A DNA stretch of 64,000 bases from Natronorubrum aibiense (GCF_009392895.1 NZ_CP045490.1:62001-126000), one strand, 5' to 3'. Shown: positions 32,766 through 42,462, counted from the first letter of the stretch. Made by a program: numbers and translations. The notes: generated by a model from the sequence alone, not told the origin.

Positions 32766-33264
32766 ATGCTAATTGAGTGGCTGGCCACGTATAGGTGTGT
32801 TGGGTCAAACCTGCAAGACTGTGACCAATTCACAGTCTCATTCTCTCGTTACACAGTTTCGCGAAGCCGAGATATTTGGTGGTAAAGATGGTTTAAAGCA
32901 CCTTTTCGTTTATTATGTCTTTCGCTACTTTCGTCTCTGAACCCTCACTCTCTCGTGTGATTACTGAATAAAACTAGCAAGATAGAAATCGAACGAGGGC
33001 ATCGATCTTCTGTTGTATCAGCGATCGTATCCGCAAGTATTATTTGAATACTCTTTCAACTACGAGTGATGCCAACAGCGACACGACGTCATCAGCGCGG
33101 TTTCTGGTATACGACAGATAACGTCAGTTCGAACGCCGCCAGCCACAGACGCTCGCGCGCATTCGAGATGGGGGTCCGTGCGGGCCACGGTAGCCGGTTA
33201 CGACCCTCTCGCACCGCAACCGGCGTCGTCACAATGCCGACGGTATCGAACACGGGGGCGACGA
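32766..33264. other. Intergenic region before the arsenic operon, no supported gene
   Basis: A 68-codon frame at 33066-33272 overlaps the acr3 start and has Arg/Ser/Thr-rich composition without any motif, so it is not called. No ArsR-type gene or dyad was recognised. AT-rich sequence around 32930-33060 may include the promoter. Confidence 0.45.
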
Positions 33265-34431
33265 ATGAGTAGCGCCGACACGCACGAACACGGGCCGAAT
33301 TGTGGCTGTGAGAGCTGTGGTGACCCGCGGTCGATGGATTTCCTCGATAAGTATCTCACCATCTGGATCTTCGGTGCGATGGCGATCGGCGTCGGACTCG
33401 GGTTCGTCGCGCCGTCGGTCACCGGACCGATCCAGGACCTTCACCTCGTTGAGATCGGACTCGTCCTGATGATGTATCCGCCGCTGGCGAAGGCGGACTA
33501 CTCACAGCTCCGGACGGTCTTCAGTAACTGGCGCGTGCTCGGGCTGAGCCTCGTCCAGAACTGGCTCATCGGCCCGACGCTCATGTTCGGGCTCGCGGTG
33601 ATCTTCTTTAGCGGGTTGGTTCCCGGCCTGCCGGCGCGTCCCGAGTACTTCCTCGGCCTCGTGTTCATCGGCATGGCACGGTGTGTCGCGATGGTCCTCG
33701 TCTGGAACGAGTTGGCCGAGGGGTCGACCGAATACGTTACCGGGCTGGTCGCGTTCAACAGCCTCTTTCAGATCGTCACCTACGGCGTGTACGTCTGGTT
33801 TTTCGGCCTGTTCTTACCGCCGCTGCTCGGGATGGAGACACTTGTCGCTGGCATCGAAACGTTCGACGTGACGCCGACGCAGGTTCTCGAGGCGATCGTC
33901 ATCTTCCTCGGCATTCCCTTCGCCGGCGGCTTCCTCACCCGGTACGTCGGCACGCGAACGAACGGCGAGGAGTGGTACGACGAGGAGTTCGTCCCGAAAA
34001 TCGATCCGCTTACGCTGGTTGCGCTCCTGTTTACCGTCATCGTGATGTTCGCGACACAGGGTGAGAACATCGTCGGGGCACCTGGCGACGTGTTGCTCAT
34101 CGCCGTCCCGCTGACGATCTACTTCGTCGTGATGTTCCTCGTGAGCTTCGGGATGGGGAAAGGGATCGGCGCGGACTACTCGACGACGACGGCGATCGGT
34201 TTCACCGCCGCCTCGAACAACTTCGAACTCGCGATCGCCGTCGCCGTCGCGGTGTTCGGCGTTGGCTCTGGTGTCGCTTTCACGACGGTTGTCGGCCCGC
34301 TAATCGAGGTGCCCGTCCTGCTTGCACTGGTCAACGTTGCCCTGTACTTCCAGCGGACGTTCGACTGGAGTGGTGCCACGACCGGCGGTCTTGGACCGTC
34401 CGCTTCGGAACTGACCCCAGAAGACGACTGA
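33265..34431 (+). CDS. acr3: ACR3-family arsenite efflux transporter
   Basis: The 388-residue protein starts at ATG 33265 with a His/Cys-rich tail (MSSADTHEHGPNCGCESCGD) that could bind metalloid. About ten membrane helices follow, with ACR3 hallmarks: VEIGLVLMMYPPLAKADYSQ, IGMARCVAMVLVWNELAEGS (with the conserved thiolate Cys) and GFTAASNNFELAIAVAVAVFG. It extrudes arsenite using the membrane potential. The arsenate reductase gene follows 13 bp later, so the pair reduces arsenate and exports arsenite. Confidence 0.95.
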   Translation: MSSADTHEHGPNCGCESCGDPRSMDFLDKYLTIWIFGAMAIGVGLGFVAPSVTGPIQDLHLVEIGLVLMMYPPLAKADYSQLRTVFSNWRVLGLSLVQNWLIGPTLMFGLAVIFFSGLVPGLPARPEYFLGLVFIGMARCVAMVLVWNELAEGSTEYVTGLVAFNSLFQIVTYGVYVWFFGLFLPPLLGMETLVAGIETFDVTPTQVLEAIVIFLGIPFAGGFLTRYVGTRTNGEEWYDEEFVPKIDPLTLVALLFTVIVMFATQGENIVGAPGDVLLIAVPLTIYFVVMFLVSFGMGKGIGADYSTTTAIGFTAASNNFELAIAVAVAVFGVGSGVAFTTVVGPLIEVPVLLALVNVALYFQRTFDWSGATTGGLGPSASELTPEDD

Positions 34432-34444
34432 GTACGATATTCCA

Positions 34445-34903
34445 ATGCCCACAGACACCAATTCCACAGCACCGACCCGTATCGCCTTCGTCTGCGTCCA
34501 GAACGCCGGCCGATCGCAGATGGCCTACGCGTTCGGTCAACGAGAAGTCGAGGCGCGCGGCCTCGAGGACGAAATCGAACTGCTCACCGGTGGGACGGAC
34601 CCCGCCGACCACGTCCACGATGAAGTCGTCAGTGCGATGGCTGACGTCGGAGTCGATCTCGCCGATCGGACGCCGCGAGAGATCACGTTCGAGGAGACCA
34701 AACGGAGTGATTACGTCGTCACGATGGGCTGTTCGGCCAGCGGGGTCTGTCCCGCGGGCTGGGCGGGCGAGAACCGCGACTGGGACCTCGACGATCCGGA
34801 TGGAGAGTCCCCGGCTGACGTTGCGGCGATCCGAGACGAGATCGAACAGCGCGTCGGCGCGCTGTTCGACGAAATCGAAGCCGCTCGAGCTCGTCCCGAC
34901 TGA
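34445..34903 (+). CDS. arsC: Arsenate reductase, low-molecular-weight phosphatase (ArsC) family
   Basis: The 152-residue protein has the phosphatase P-loop CVQNAGRS (Cys17 to Arg23) and DYVVTMGCSASGVCPAGW, with the two downstream cysteines used to relay the disulfide, then RDWDLDDPDGES. This is the thioredoxin-coupled ArsC class. It reduces arsenate to arsenite, the substrate of the upstream ACR3 pump. ATG 34445 is 13 bp after the acr3 stop. No regulator gene is linked. Confidence 0.94.
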   Translation: MPTDTNSTAPTRIAFVCVQNAGRSQMAYAFGQREVEARGLEDEIELLTGGTDPADHVHDEVVSAMADVGVDLADRTPREITFEETKRSDYVVTMGCSASGVCPAGWAGENRDWDLDDPDGESPADVAAIRDEIEQRVGALFDEIEAARARPD

Positions 34904-35027
34904 TACGGTCTGCTGTACTGAGTTACCGGTGTAACCGCGACCGTCCTGTGGTTGCACCGGAACTGACGCAGAGTAGTCCGTATGACGCGATTGTCGCACT
35001 GACACTACCGTGCGGTCGGCCCATACC

Positions 35028-35861
35028 CTACGTCATTCGGCTCGAGAACACGCTTCGAATCCGGTTCGTGCTGTTCTTTCCGACGAACTGGAGCACTTCT
35101 ATTGCGGATGGTGCTTTTCGATACGTCCCCAGTGATGCCGGTGTGAACGGATCGGACGTGGGATCGTTGAACGTGGTGATACCGTCGACCAGCAGTTGGC
35201 CCAGTACAGTGGTGCGTTGCCGGCGTTTGACAGCGTCGAACGTGTCGTGCTCGTAAATCGGAACGTCCTCGACGGCGACGATTCGACCCCCGTCGACGCG
35301 ATCGGTGAGTTGCTGAAGTGTTATCCCGACCGTGCTTTCGCCGTCCAGAAACTCCCAGAGGGCACCGATCCGCCCCCGGTACTCCCTGATGTCGCTGAAG
35401 TGGAACGACAGGACACCACACTCGAGGGCGTCGAGAACACGTCCCGTGAGCAGCCCAAAACCGAACCGAAGGGCGACGTCCGTCTCGGCTGCGATCCGGT
35501 CGACGACGTCGTCGGGAAGTGATGTCCAGTACTCGTCTTCCCGGTTCGGTGAACAGCGAACGACGTCTGCATCAGCGAGTGCATCGACGGAGGTGTAGTG
35601 ACGCGGTTCGTCGTATGCAGGTGGACCGCGAAGTGTCCTGGTGAGGACATCGCTGGCCCACACGAACAGCCAGAGGCCCCAGCTTCTGGCCTCTCCGAGG
35701 AGGTACTGCAGCGACCGATCCTGAACACAGCGCGGATCGTCGTTGATAAGGACCAGCGGAATCTCGACAGCGGTCTCATCCACCAGATACTGGATTGCTG
35801 ACGCCTGATATGCGGGCATGACGTCGTTTTGCAGCAGTACGCAGACGGAGTTACATCGCAT
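35028..35861 (-). CDS. Formyltransferase-fold protein (methionyl-tRNA formyltransferase-like)
   Basis: The 277-residue protein starts at ATG 35861 (MRCNSVCVLLQNDVMPAYQ). It contains GVLSFHFSDIREYRGRIGALWEF, matching the formyltransferase INxHxSLLPxYRG segment with Ser in place of the catalytic Asn but His retained, and TLQQLTDRVDGGRIVAVEDV with the conserved Asp. Members transfer formyl groups from formyl-tetrahydrofolate to tRNA, GAR or amino sugars. Archaea do not use formyl-Met-tRNA, so a sugar or other small substrate is more likely. There is no operon partner. Confidence 0.8.
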   Translation of the reverse strand: MRCNSVCVLLQNDVMPAYQASAIQYLVDETAVEIPLVLINDDPRCVQDRSLQYLLGEARSWGLWLFVWASDVLTRTLRGPPAYDEPRHYTSVDALADADVVRCSPNREDEYWTSLPDDVVDRIAAETDVALRFGFGLLTGRVLDALECGVLSFHFSDIREYRGRIGALWEFLDGESTVGITLQQLTDRVDGGRIVAVEDVPIYEHDTFDAVKRRQRTTVLGQLLVDGITTFNDPTSDPFTPASLGTYRKAPSAIEVLQFVGKNSTNRIRSVFSSRMT

Positions 35862-36502
35862 TCGTGCTGTTTGCACACCAACGACGGTCTTCAACGCTCG
35901 TACGCGGATACGACGTTGCAACTGGGCCGAACGTTTAACTACGGGTGTAGAAAGTCATTGATACTAACATATCGCACCACGGTTGGGTACTGCGCCCCGT
36001 CGAGGATATCTGGTACTGACTGTCGTGGTCGTCGATTACCGTGAAGTTCGTCGACGCGTTCGTGGCGTCGTTCTGTTCGATGTCGTGAATACGTGCTCGA
36101 TTTACGAGGCCACCTGTCCACTCGACCGCTGTACGGACCGTGAACGACGCTTGCTCGAGGCCTGCAGAGACTGCTTCCGTCACTGATACGTATGTTGACA
36201 CGTAGTCCAGTTACGATACTATTGTCTCAACAACGCAATATAGTAGGTATACCTTTTCGCATCGTTCGTGGTGCGTCTTCCGGTCAATATTGTACGCTCC
36301 TGTCATCGCTTCCTCTTGGTAGCGATTCCCTGTTTCTACTATATCGGCGGTCTCAAGCGGAACACAAGCCGAATCCGAATACTGTCTCCACACCACTCAA
36401 ACGAACAATGATCATGTTTTCTATACAGAATTCGGAAATAACGTGTATCTCCGATGGAGTTACAACTGGTCCTCTACGTATTTGCTATTGGATAATATTC
36501 AC
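35862..36502. other. Intergenic region, one possible degraded frame
   Basis: Apart from the weak minus-strand frame at 35935-36201 nothing is supported. The last 200 bp are AT-rich and carry the promoter of the OsmC-like gene. Confidence 0.4.
35935..36201 (-). CDS. Possible small ORF or gene remnant (88 aa)
   Basis: The frame reads MSTYVSVTEAVSAGLEQASF, TVRTAVEWTGGLVNRARIHD and NASTNFTVIDDHDSQYQIS. Its early part has protein-like haloarchaeal composition, reminiscent of extracellular beta-rich proteins, but the end (TGRSTQPWCDMLVSMTFYTRS) does not. It has no promoter or ribosome-binding site that I can point to. It could be the tail of a decayed surface protein. Confidence 0.25.
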   Translation of the reverse strand: MSTYVSVTEAVSAGLEQASFTVRTAVEWTGGLVNRARIHDIEQNDATNASTNFTVIDDHDSQYQISSTGRSTQPWCDMLVSMTFYTRS

Positions 36503-37042
36503 ATGACTCTGAAAAACGGAATCGATATCGAGGCGTTCGAACGACTCACCGGCGCTGCCGATGATGACCCAGCAAACGCTGCATTCAGATTTTTTGCAGA
36601 AACCGAGTGGACTGGCGAAACAACGTGTGAAACCACTGTTAGCAACATCGAAAAGGGTGGTACACTCGTTGAATCGCCAGAGTTCACCATGGAAGGTGCG
36701 CTATTCGGACATCGTGATGCACCGAACGCACTCGAGCAGTTGCTTTCGTCGCTCGGAACCTGCCTCACGATCACGTACGCCGCACACGGTGCGAAGCGTG
36801 ATATCGAAATCTCCGAAATCCGCCTCGAGTTCGAGGGACGCGTCGATATGCGCGGGCTCCTTGGACTCGCCGACGACGTCCGCCCTGGCTTCGATCGGAT
36901 CGAGTGCACCGCACACATCGAATCGCCCGCATCGACGGCTGAACTCGAAGCGTTACAAGAAGTCGCCCACTCGACATCGCCCATCTTAGACAACCTCGAG
37001 AACGAAGTTACGGTCGACATTCAACACGCCACCGCGGAGTGA
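36503..37042 (+). CDS. OsmC family protein lacking the second cysteine
   Basis: The 179-residue protein starts at ATG 36503 (MTLKNGIDIEAFERL). It has NALEQLLSSLGTCLTITYAAHG with Cys87 and VDMRGLLGLADDVRPGFDRI. Where OsmC has a second Cys (CPV) it reads VAHSTSPILDNL, so that position is Ser159. Without the resolving cysteine it is unlikely to be a two-Cys hydroperoxide reductase and may bind or modify another substrate. It is convergent with the patatin gene, ending 8 bp before it. Confidence 0.87.
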   Translation: MTLKNGIDIEAFERLTGAADDDPANAAFRFFAETEWTGETTCETTVSNIEKGGTLVESPEFTMEGALFGHRDAPNALEQLLSSLGTCLTITYAAHGAKRDIEISEIRLEFEGRVDMRGLLGLADDVRPGFDRIECTAHIESPASTAELEALQEVAHSTSPILDNLENEVTVDIQHATAE

Positions 37043-37050
37043 CGTGTTGA

Positions 37051-38037
37051 CTACGGCCGTCCTCTGAGAAAACGTTCGGCGCGTCGCTGTCCCCGCTGGA
37101 GCAGTCGTTCAATAAACTCCGGATCTCGATCGACCTTCGTTGGCGCGGCGAGATCGCTGCCCAGATCGATGAACTCGACGTCGATCGGCTTGTACTCCCG
37201 CGGGAGGCTCCCTCGTTCGATCAGGTCGTTCATTTTCTCGATGAAGTACACCTCCTGATACAGCGAGAGGTTGCCCGCCAGTTCGTTGCGCCGGTCCGCG
37301 ATATCCTCGACCGATTGCGGTACGTCCTCGCGATGTTTGGGATTGATTTGGACGATCCAGATCTCGTCTGGTTTCTTCGCCGCCTTCTGTGGCCTCGTCA
37401 GAAAATCTCGAACCGGGGGATTCTGGGAGAATAGTCCATCCCAGTACCAGTGGGCGTCGATCTCGACCGCTTCGAACAGCGTCGGAATCGCCGCCGACGC
37501 AAGTACAGTCTCCGCGGTGACCGCCTCGTTGCAAAAGGTCGTGAACTCTCCTTCAGTTACGTCTGCCGCCCCGAGGATCAGGTCAACCGACGTTTTGTCG
37601 GCGAGTTCGGGAACGCGTTCGAACTCAATGTGTGTCTCGAGCGTGTCCAGAAACCGATCGCGTCCAGCCTCGGTGTACGGGAGTTCGTAGGGGCTGAACA
37701 GCGGCAGCGGGCCGCCCCGTGCGGCGAAGTGGGCCAGTGCGACGAGCCACGCGTTGGAGACCGTATCGAACGGCGACCGAGCCGAGAAGTCACGCCAGAT
37801 CGAATCGAGTATCCCAACGGCACGGTCGGTTCCACTGTCGGCCAAGCCGTACCAGGCGGCAGTTGCACAGACGGCTCCACCCGAGGTCCCGCTCAATCCA
37901 ACGAGTTCGTAGGAACGGTTGTCACACTCTCGGAGCAGGCGTTTGAGAACGCCTGCAGTAAACGCCGTATGGCTGCCACCGCCCTGACAAGCGATCGCCA
38001 CTCGAGTGGGACTGTCGGAACCGGGACCGGTACTCAT
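37051..38037 (-). CDS. Patatin-like phospholipase
   Basis: The 328-residue protein has the patatin oxyanion loop ACQGGGSHTAFTAGVL (17-31), the nucleophile elbow GLSGTSGGAV with Ser52, and the second catalytic residue Asp200 in YWDGLFSQNPPV, where the usual DGG reads DGL. It continues with WIVQINPKHRED. The Ser-Asp dyad hydrolyses phospholipid or other acyl esters. No signal peptide or transmembrane helix is seen, so it acts in the cytoplasm or at the inner membrane face. It is a single gene. Confidence 0.9.
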   Translation of the reverse strand: MSTGPGSDSPTRVAIACQGGGSHTAFTAGVLKRLLRECDNRSYELVGLSGTSGGAVCATAAWYGLADSGTDRAVGILDSIWRDFSARSPFDTVSNAWLVALAHFAARGGPLPLFSPYELPYTEAGRDRFLDTLETHIEFERVPELADKTSVDLILGAADVTEGEFTTFCNEAVTAETVLASAAIPTLFEAVEIDAHWYWDGLFSQNPPVRDFLTRPQKAAKKPDEIWIVQINPKHREDVPQSVEDIADRRNELAGNLSLYQEVYFIEKMNDLIERGSLPREYKPIDVEFIDLGSDLAAPTKVDRDPEFIERLLQRGQRRAERFLRGRP

Positions 38038-38155
38038 GTCTCATCTGTCAACCCGTTTTCCTATAGTGTTACGGGAACGGTTTTCGAGGCGGAATCTCGG
38101 TTGTGTCGGTTTTCGAAACGGGATCGTCTGCCTGCGTTTTCGACTCGAGCCCGAC

Positions 38156-38422
38156 TCACACGACTTCTGTCTCTGGAACAGTGTTCGAAAGTTGATCGAT
38201 GACTGTCACCGCTCCGTTTTTATCTATACGGATCGTGTAACCATTGTACGAAAATTCGACCATAGACGGGATTTTTTCGGGCGTGGTCGCTCGGAAGAGC
38301 GAATCGAGTGCGTCTGTATCGATAGCGTTGTGGAGTGGTGGCTCGAGTTCTTCGACTGGAACGCCGTCGCGTTCGGCGACAGACTGTACGACTTTGAGGC
38401 TAACTGGCTGATCGTGGGTCAT
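38156..38422 (-). CDS. HalOD1 output domain protein
   Basis: The 88-residue protein (MTHDQPVSLKVVQSVAERDG, VPVEELEPPLHNAIDTDALDSLF, VEFSYNGYTIRID) is a stand-alone HalOD1 domain, a haloarchaeal output domain usually found in or beside signalling proteins. ATG 38422 is preferred over 38443 because the upstream ATG lies within a TATA-like TTTATATAG on the minus strand (about 38440-38448), leaving a leaderless start. No partner kinase or receiver is adjacent. Confidence 0.82.
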   Translation of the reverse strand: MTHDQPVSLKVVQSVAERDGVPVEELEPPLHNAIDTDALDSLFRATTPEKIPSMVEFSYNGYTIRIDKNGAVTVIDQLSNTVPETEVV

Positions 38423-39151
38423 ATTCAGCGCTGCCAGATTCAACTATATAAATGCAGGTGTTCGTCCAATGACGCACGTCAGACGATCGCTTGAACAGTT
38501 CTCGAGAACTGCTGCCACGTTGATTGACGTGCAGGCGTGCTTGAACGGCACAAAACAACTGAAACGGCTCACACACCGACGGCACAGCTGCCGTTCGACC
38601 AGGTGGATAATGACGTTCAGTGGCTACCACAATATCACATGACGGATAGGAATACTGCAAAAAGTACTTTCACAACTATTTCCGGATTTGTTGGTTATAT
38701 CTAAATAATATATGTCGTCTTCACATTCTATTTGATATTCACACAGAATCGATATCGACCGAGCTCAGCTCCCCCGTTTAAAGCTAATATTGCTTGGAAC
38801 CGACTTGCTCGAGACGCTCGTGCTCTCACATTCGTTGCGTCGCTGAATCGGAAAGTGGATGTTATCGTGCGTTATACCGACGATTTCGAGCTGGATTTGA
38901 GAGATTGCTGTCTTTTACTAGCCTCAACATAGTCTTGGCTGTGGATCTGTTCGTTGTGAGAAACGGGACAGTCTTAAAATATCAGTAAAGGTATACCATT
39001 ACCGAAGTACTGCTTATCAGATAGTATAAAAAGAAGAAAATAACCTACTCAGAAATAACTCGAGTCGCCGAATTTGTTCGAAGCCAGTCCGTGTGGATCT
39101 TCGGTCGTACAGAAAGAAAACGAATGGTATACAGCCTCGAGATCGAATCCG
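38423..39151. other. Long intergenic region, partly AT-rich, no supported gene
   Basis: It holds the HalOD1 promoter at its left end and AT-rich stretches around 38640-38760 and 38985-39055. Short frames at 38732-38988 have no recognisable motif and do not overlap in a way that suggests a real gene. It may contain a decayed mobile element, but I cannot support that by eye. Confidence 0.4.
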
Positions 39152-41158
39152 TCAGTCTTCGATCGTCTGGACGGTATCCGTCGTGGATCGCTGGCCGAGT
39201 CGTTTTCGGATGGGGTTCTGGAGTTGGATCGCGACCATCACGAGGATGATTCCGACGCAGGCGAGTCGAACCACCATGTTGGGGTACACCATCGCGAGAA
39301 CCCCGAGGACGAAGTAAACGCCCTTGATCGGGAATTTAACGGCCGGGCTCTCGTGGAAGAACGTGCCGTGGTAGTTGAGGCCGTGAGCGATGCCGAACGC
39401 GCCGAGCAAGGCGATGAATCCCGACACGAACGTCTCCGTTCCCCAGCCACCGACGACGATTTCGGGATTGTAGATGAACGCAAACGGCAGGACGTAGATC
39501 GGCGCGGATATCTTCAACGCCTCGTGGGCTGTCCGCCAGAAGTTACTCTCGGCGATCCCCGTCGCGACGACGACCGCAATCGCGATCGGCGGCGTGAGCC
39601 CGGAGAGGATTGCGGCGTACAGCACGAAGAAGTGCGCCGCCAAGTCCGGAACGAAGAACTGCTGGATCAGTGCCGGTGCGATCAGCGATGCGACGATGAC
39701 GTACGCTGCAACGGTCGGCATTCCGAGTCCCAGAATAATCGAAATGATCATCGCGAGGATCACGGCGTACAACATGACGCCACCGGAGATATCAAGCAGT
39801 GCGAGCGAGAGCACACCCGGAATGCCCGACGCTTCGAACACGTCGACGACGCCGTTGATCGCTGCAATGATGATCGCAATCGGTGCCAGAATCATCGCCC
39901 CTTCTCTGAACCCGATCGCAGTATCACCGAGTAGGCTGCCGAACTCCCGTTGGAGACTCTCGCCCTCGAGTGCCGTCTGCACTAACGGGAACCCGAAGCC
40001 GGTGACTAACATCACGATAATAGTGTAGAGTGCGGACGTGAGCACGGTGTACTGGAGCACGCCGAGCATGAAGACCAGGACCGCGAACGGAATACCGAAC
40101 CGGAGACACTGGATCGCAAACTCTCTCGTCGACATCCGCTCGTCGAACTGGCTCTCCACGTCGATATCGATCGTCTTCCCTTCGAGTTGACCGATTCCCT
40201 TGTAATGGACGGCGATAACGACGGAGCCGTAGAATACGACCGCGGGAACGATGCCCGAGACCATGACCTCGAGATACGTAATGCCGAGCAGTGAGGCCAT
40301 CACGAACGCCGCCGCACCCATGATCGGCGGCATGATCTGTCCACCGGTCGAAGCGACGGATTCGATTCCGCCGGCCGTTTCGCTTTTCATCCCTGTTTCT
40401 TTCATGAGCGGGATCGTGAACGAGCCGGTGATCGCCGTGTTCGCCGCTTGGCTCCCGGTAATCGAGCCGATGATGATGCTTGAGGTCACCGCGGATAACG
40501 CGATGCCGGAGCGAATGTAGGTCGCCATCCGGAGCGCGACACGCATGATGAGGTCGAACGCGCCGAAGCCGCGCATCAGTCCGGCGTACAGCAAGAACAA
40601 GGCGACCCACGTTGCGATGATCCTGGATATCGATCCGTAGACGCCTTGAAAGTCGAGCACCATGATGTTCGCCGTACGGTTGAGACTGAACCCGCCGTGG
40701 CGAAGGATCCCCGGCGCGAGGTCGCCGTAGAGGCCGTAGAGGAGCGCGCCAACGATGACGGCCAGGAACGTAAAGCCGTAGGCTCGGTACGAGAGATAAA
40801 GGATCACGAGCACGAACGCGATAGCGATCGCGTACTCTCGAGGTAACGCGGTCCCGACACGAATCGAGAGCAGCGTGTCGTAAAACACCGTCATATATAC
40901 TGTCGTCACGATCGTCACGACGGTGGAGAGAGCGAGTCCGACCAGCTCCAATCGTCGTTCCTCTCTGTACGCCTCGATCAGCTCGTTACCGAGATAGACG
41001 ACGATGATCGCGCCGAGAAAGATCACGGTGAACAGAATCCGGTCCATCCGCTGGGTGAACGCGTAGTATAGAACCCAGACCCACGTTATAATCGCTAATG
41101 CCGTTACCACATCGTTGGCGACCTCTAATCGGTCTTTGTTTGAAATTGAGTAAACCAT
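39152..41158 (-). CDS. TRAP transporter fused permease (4TM + 12TM)
   Basis: The 668-residue protein is hydrophobic throughout. The first four helices correspond to the small DctQ-like part, followed by the large DctM-like part with SSIIIGSITGSQAANTAITG, GGIESVASTGGQIMPPIMGA, LGLGMPTVAAYVIVASLIAP and LSGLTPPIAIAVVVATGIAES. Fused permeases of this type work with TAXI-family binding proteins, which is the gene 31 bp upstream. Together they import an organic acid (glutamate, dicarboxylates or others) using an ion gradient. The solute is likely to feed the catabolic genes to the right. Confidence 0.95.
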   Translation of the reverse strand: MVYSISNKDRLEVANDVVTALAIITWVWVLYYAFTQRMDRILFTVIFLGAIIVVYLGNELIEAYREERRLELVGLALSTVVTIVTTVYMTVFYDTLLSIRVGTALPREYAIAIAFVLVILYLSYRAYGFTFLAVIVGALLYGLYGDLAPGILRHGGFSLNRTANIMVLDFQGVYGSISRIIATWVALFLLYAGLMRGFGAFDLIMRVALRMATYIRSGIALSAVTSSIIIGSITGSQAANTAITGSFTIPLMKETGMKSETAGGIESVASTGGQIMPPIMGAAAFVMASLLGITYLEVMVSGIVPAVVFYGSVVIAVHYKGIGQLEGKTIDIDVESQFDERMSTREFAIQCLRFGIPFAVLVFMLGVLQYTVLTSALYTIIVMLVTGFGFPLVQTALEGESLQREFGSLLGDTAIGFREGAMILAPIAIIIAAINGVVDVFEASGIPGVLSLALLDISGGVMLYAVILAMIISIILGLGMPTVAAYVIVASLIAPALIQQFFVPDLAAHFFVLYAAILSGLTPPIAIAVVVATGIAESNFWRTAHEALKISAPIYVLPFAFIYNPEIVVGGWGTETFVSGFIALLGAFGIAHGLNYHGTFFHESPAVKFPIKGVYFVLGVLAMVYPNMVVRLACVGIILVMVAIQLQNPIRKRLGQRSTTDTVQTIED

Positions 41159-41189
41159 ATTTATTTCCGGTGGCGGATGCAGCTATCGA

Positions 41190-42239
41190 CTATTCGTCAC
41201 CGCGAGTCCAGCTGTCATCCCAGACGTCGTTCTCTTCGTACCAGTCCGCGGCGCCGGGATGGATCGGTATCTCGTCCGTGTGCGTCAGTGCGAACGTGAA
41301 GTTTTCCGGATCGGACCAATCCAGGATCGTCGGGTTCGCGTCCTGCATCGACTGGTAGTTGTTGTGACAGATCTCCATGAGTTCGTACACTGCGTCCGCG
41401 GGAATGTCCGGACTGAACAGGTACGGGTAGGTCTCCGTCCACGTGTGTTTCGGGAAGTCACCACCCTGAACGTCCTGTTCCCACCCGCCGATCTCGTCGA
41501 CTTCCTGATAGCCGGCACCGCCGAAGTCCTCGGCTGCAGTGACGAAGTCGTCGGTCATTTCGATCGCCCTGACGTCGACGCGCGAGTCGATCTCGGTCGC
41601 CCACGACGGCAGCTGCGTGAAGTTCGAGGTGTAGACGACGAACGCTTCGACGCGACCTTCCTCGAGGGCGCTTGCGGCCTCTGTCGTTTCGAAGTTGACG
41701 ACGCCCTCCTCGAGTTCCTCCCAGAGGCCGGCGTTTCCGTACATCTCCTCGGTCATCGCACGCAGCCCCCACCCGGCGGGAAGGGCGTAGATGTCTCGTC
41801 CGGGGAGATCGTCGGTCGTTTCGATGTCGCTGTCCTCGAGGGCCATCCAGTACAGGTTCAGCGAAAGGTGGCCGAACCCGTGTTGTGGGTAGTCGGAGAC
41901 GTTGTCCGGCGCCTCGAACGGGCCGGTCTCCTGAAGGGCCTGATTCAGGATGTAGTTCCCTGCGGAGTAGGAGTTCAACTCGCCGTCCGCGTACAGGCGG
42001 ATGGACTGTGGGTCACCGCCCGCGTCCTGAGTGATGAAGTTGATCGAGTCCGACTCCTGGCTCACGACCCGCTGGATCGCCTGCGAATTTCCGTACGTAG
42101 ATGACCCCGAAGACGACGAACCGACGGTCATATCGACCTGATCCCCACCACCACCGAGACAACCTGCGAGGGCGACTGCACCGATTCCAGCAGACCCCTT
42201 CAGTATAGCTCTCCGAGACTGTTTACCATTCTCAAGCAT
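41190..42239 (-). CDS. TAXI-family TRAP transporter solute-binding lipoprotein
   Basis: The 349-residue protein starts at ATG 42239 with a Tat lipoprotein signal SRRAILKGSAGIGAVALAGC, with lipidated Cys31. The TAXI body follows: TVGSSSSGSSTYGNSQAIQR, the region NFITQDAGGDPQSIRLYADG, and LPAGWGLRAMTEEMYG. It captures a carboxylate at the outer membrane face for the fused permease encoded 31 bp downstream. A TATA box at 42261-42270 gives a leaderless transcript, supporting the start over the longer frame from 42434. Confidence 0.94.
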   Translation of the reverse strand: MLENGKQSRRAILKGSAGIGAVALAGCLGGGGDQVDMTVGSSSSGSSTYGNSQAIQRVVSQESDSINFITQDAGGDPQSIRLYADGELNSYSAGNYILNQALQETGPFEAPDNVSDYPQHGFGHLSLNLYWMALEDSDIETTDDLPGRDIYALPAGWGLRAMTEEMYGNAGLWEELEEGVVNFETTEAASALEEGRVEAFVVYTSNFTQLPSWATEIDSRVDVRAIEMTDDFVTAAEDFGGAGYQEVDEIGGWEQDVQGGDFPKHTWTETYPYLFSPDIPADAVYELMEICHNNYQSMQDANPTILDWSDPENFTFALTHTDEIPIHPGAADWYEENDVWDDSWTRGDE

Positions 42240-42260
42240 CGTTATGACGATGATGGCTAT

Positions 42261-42270
42261 ATTATTTAAA
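42261..42270 (-). promoter_or_regulatory. TATA box of the TRAP transporter operon
   Basis: On the minus strand this reads TTTAAATAAT and lies 22-31 nt before the start codon at 42239. This is a textbook haloarchaeal promoter for a leaderless message. Confidence 0.7.
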
Positions 42271-42462
42271 CTTTTCCCCGGAATACACCCAACAGTCTCT
42301 ATTCCGACGTATAATTTGGATAAATAACTACCTTTGGCCCTGTTCGTCGAACAGTATGGAAATACCCATCGGCTATCGGCAACCGATAGTTGGTATGCAA
42401 CACCATACGGATGAAACCGATGTGACCCGAGCACGCTCGGTCACAGGCAGACGCGATCGGTG

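Noticed and set aside
33066-33272. 68-codon frame overlapping the acr3 start, considered as an ArsR-type regulator
   Set aside because: No winged-helix or metal-binding motif, composition not haloarchaeal, and it overlaps the better supported acr3 start.
38732-38988. Short overlapping frames suspected to be a transposase remnant
   Set aside because: No recognisable transposase motif in any frame and no inverted repeat ends.
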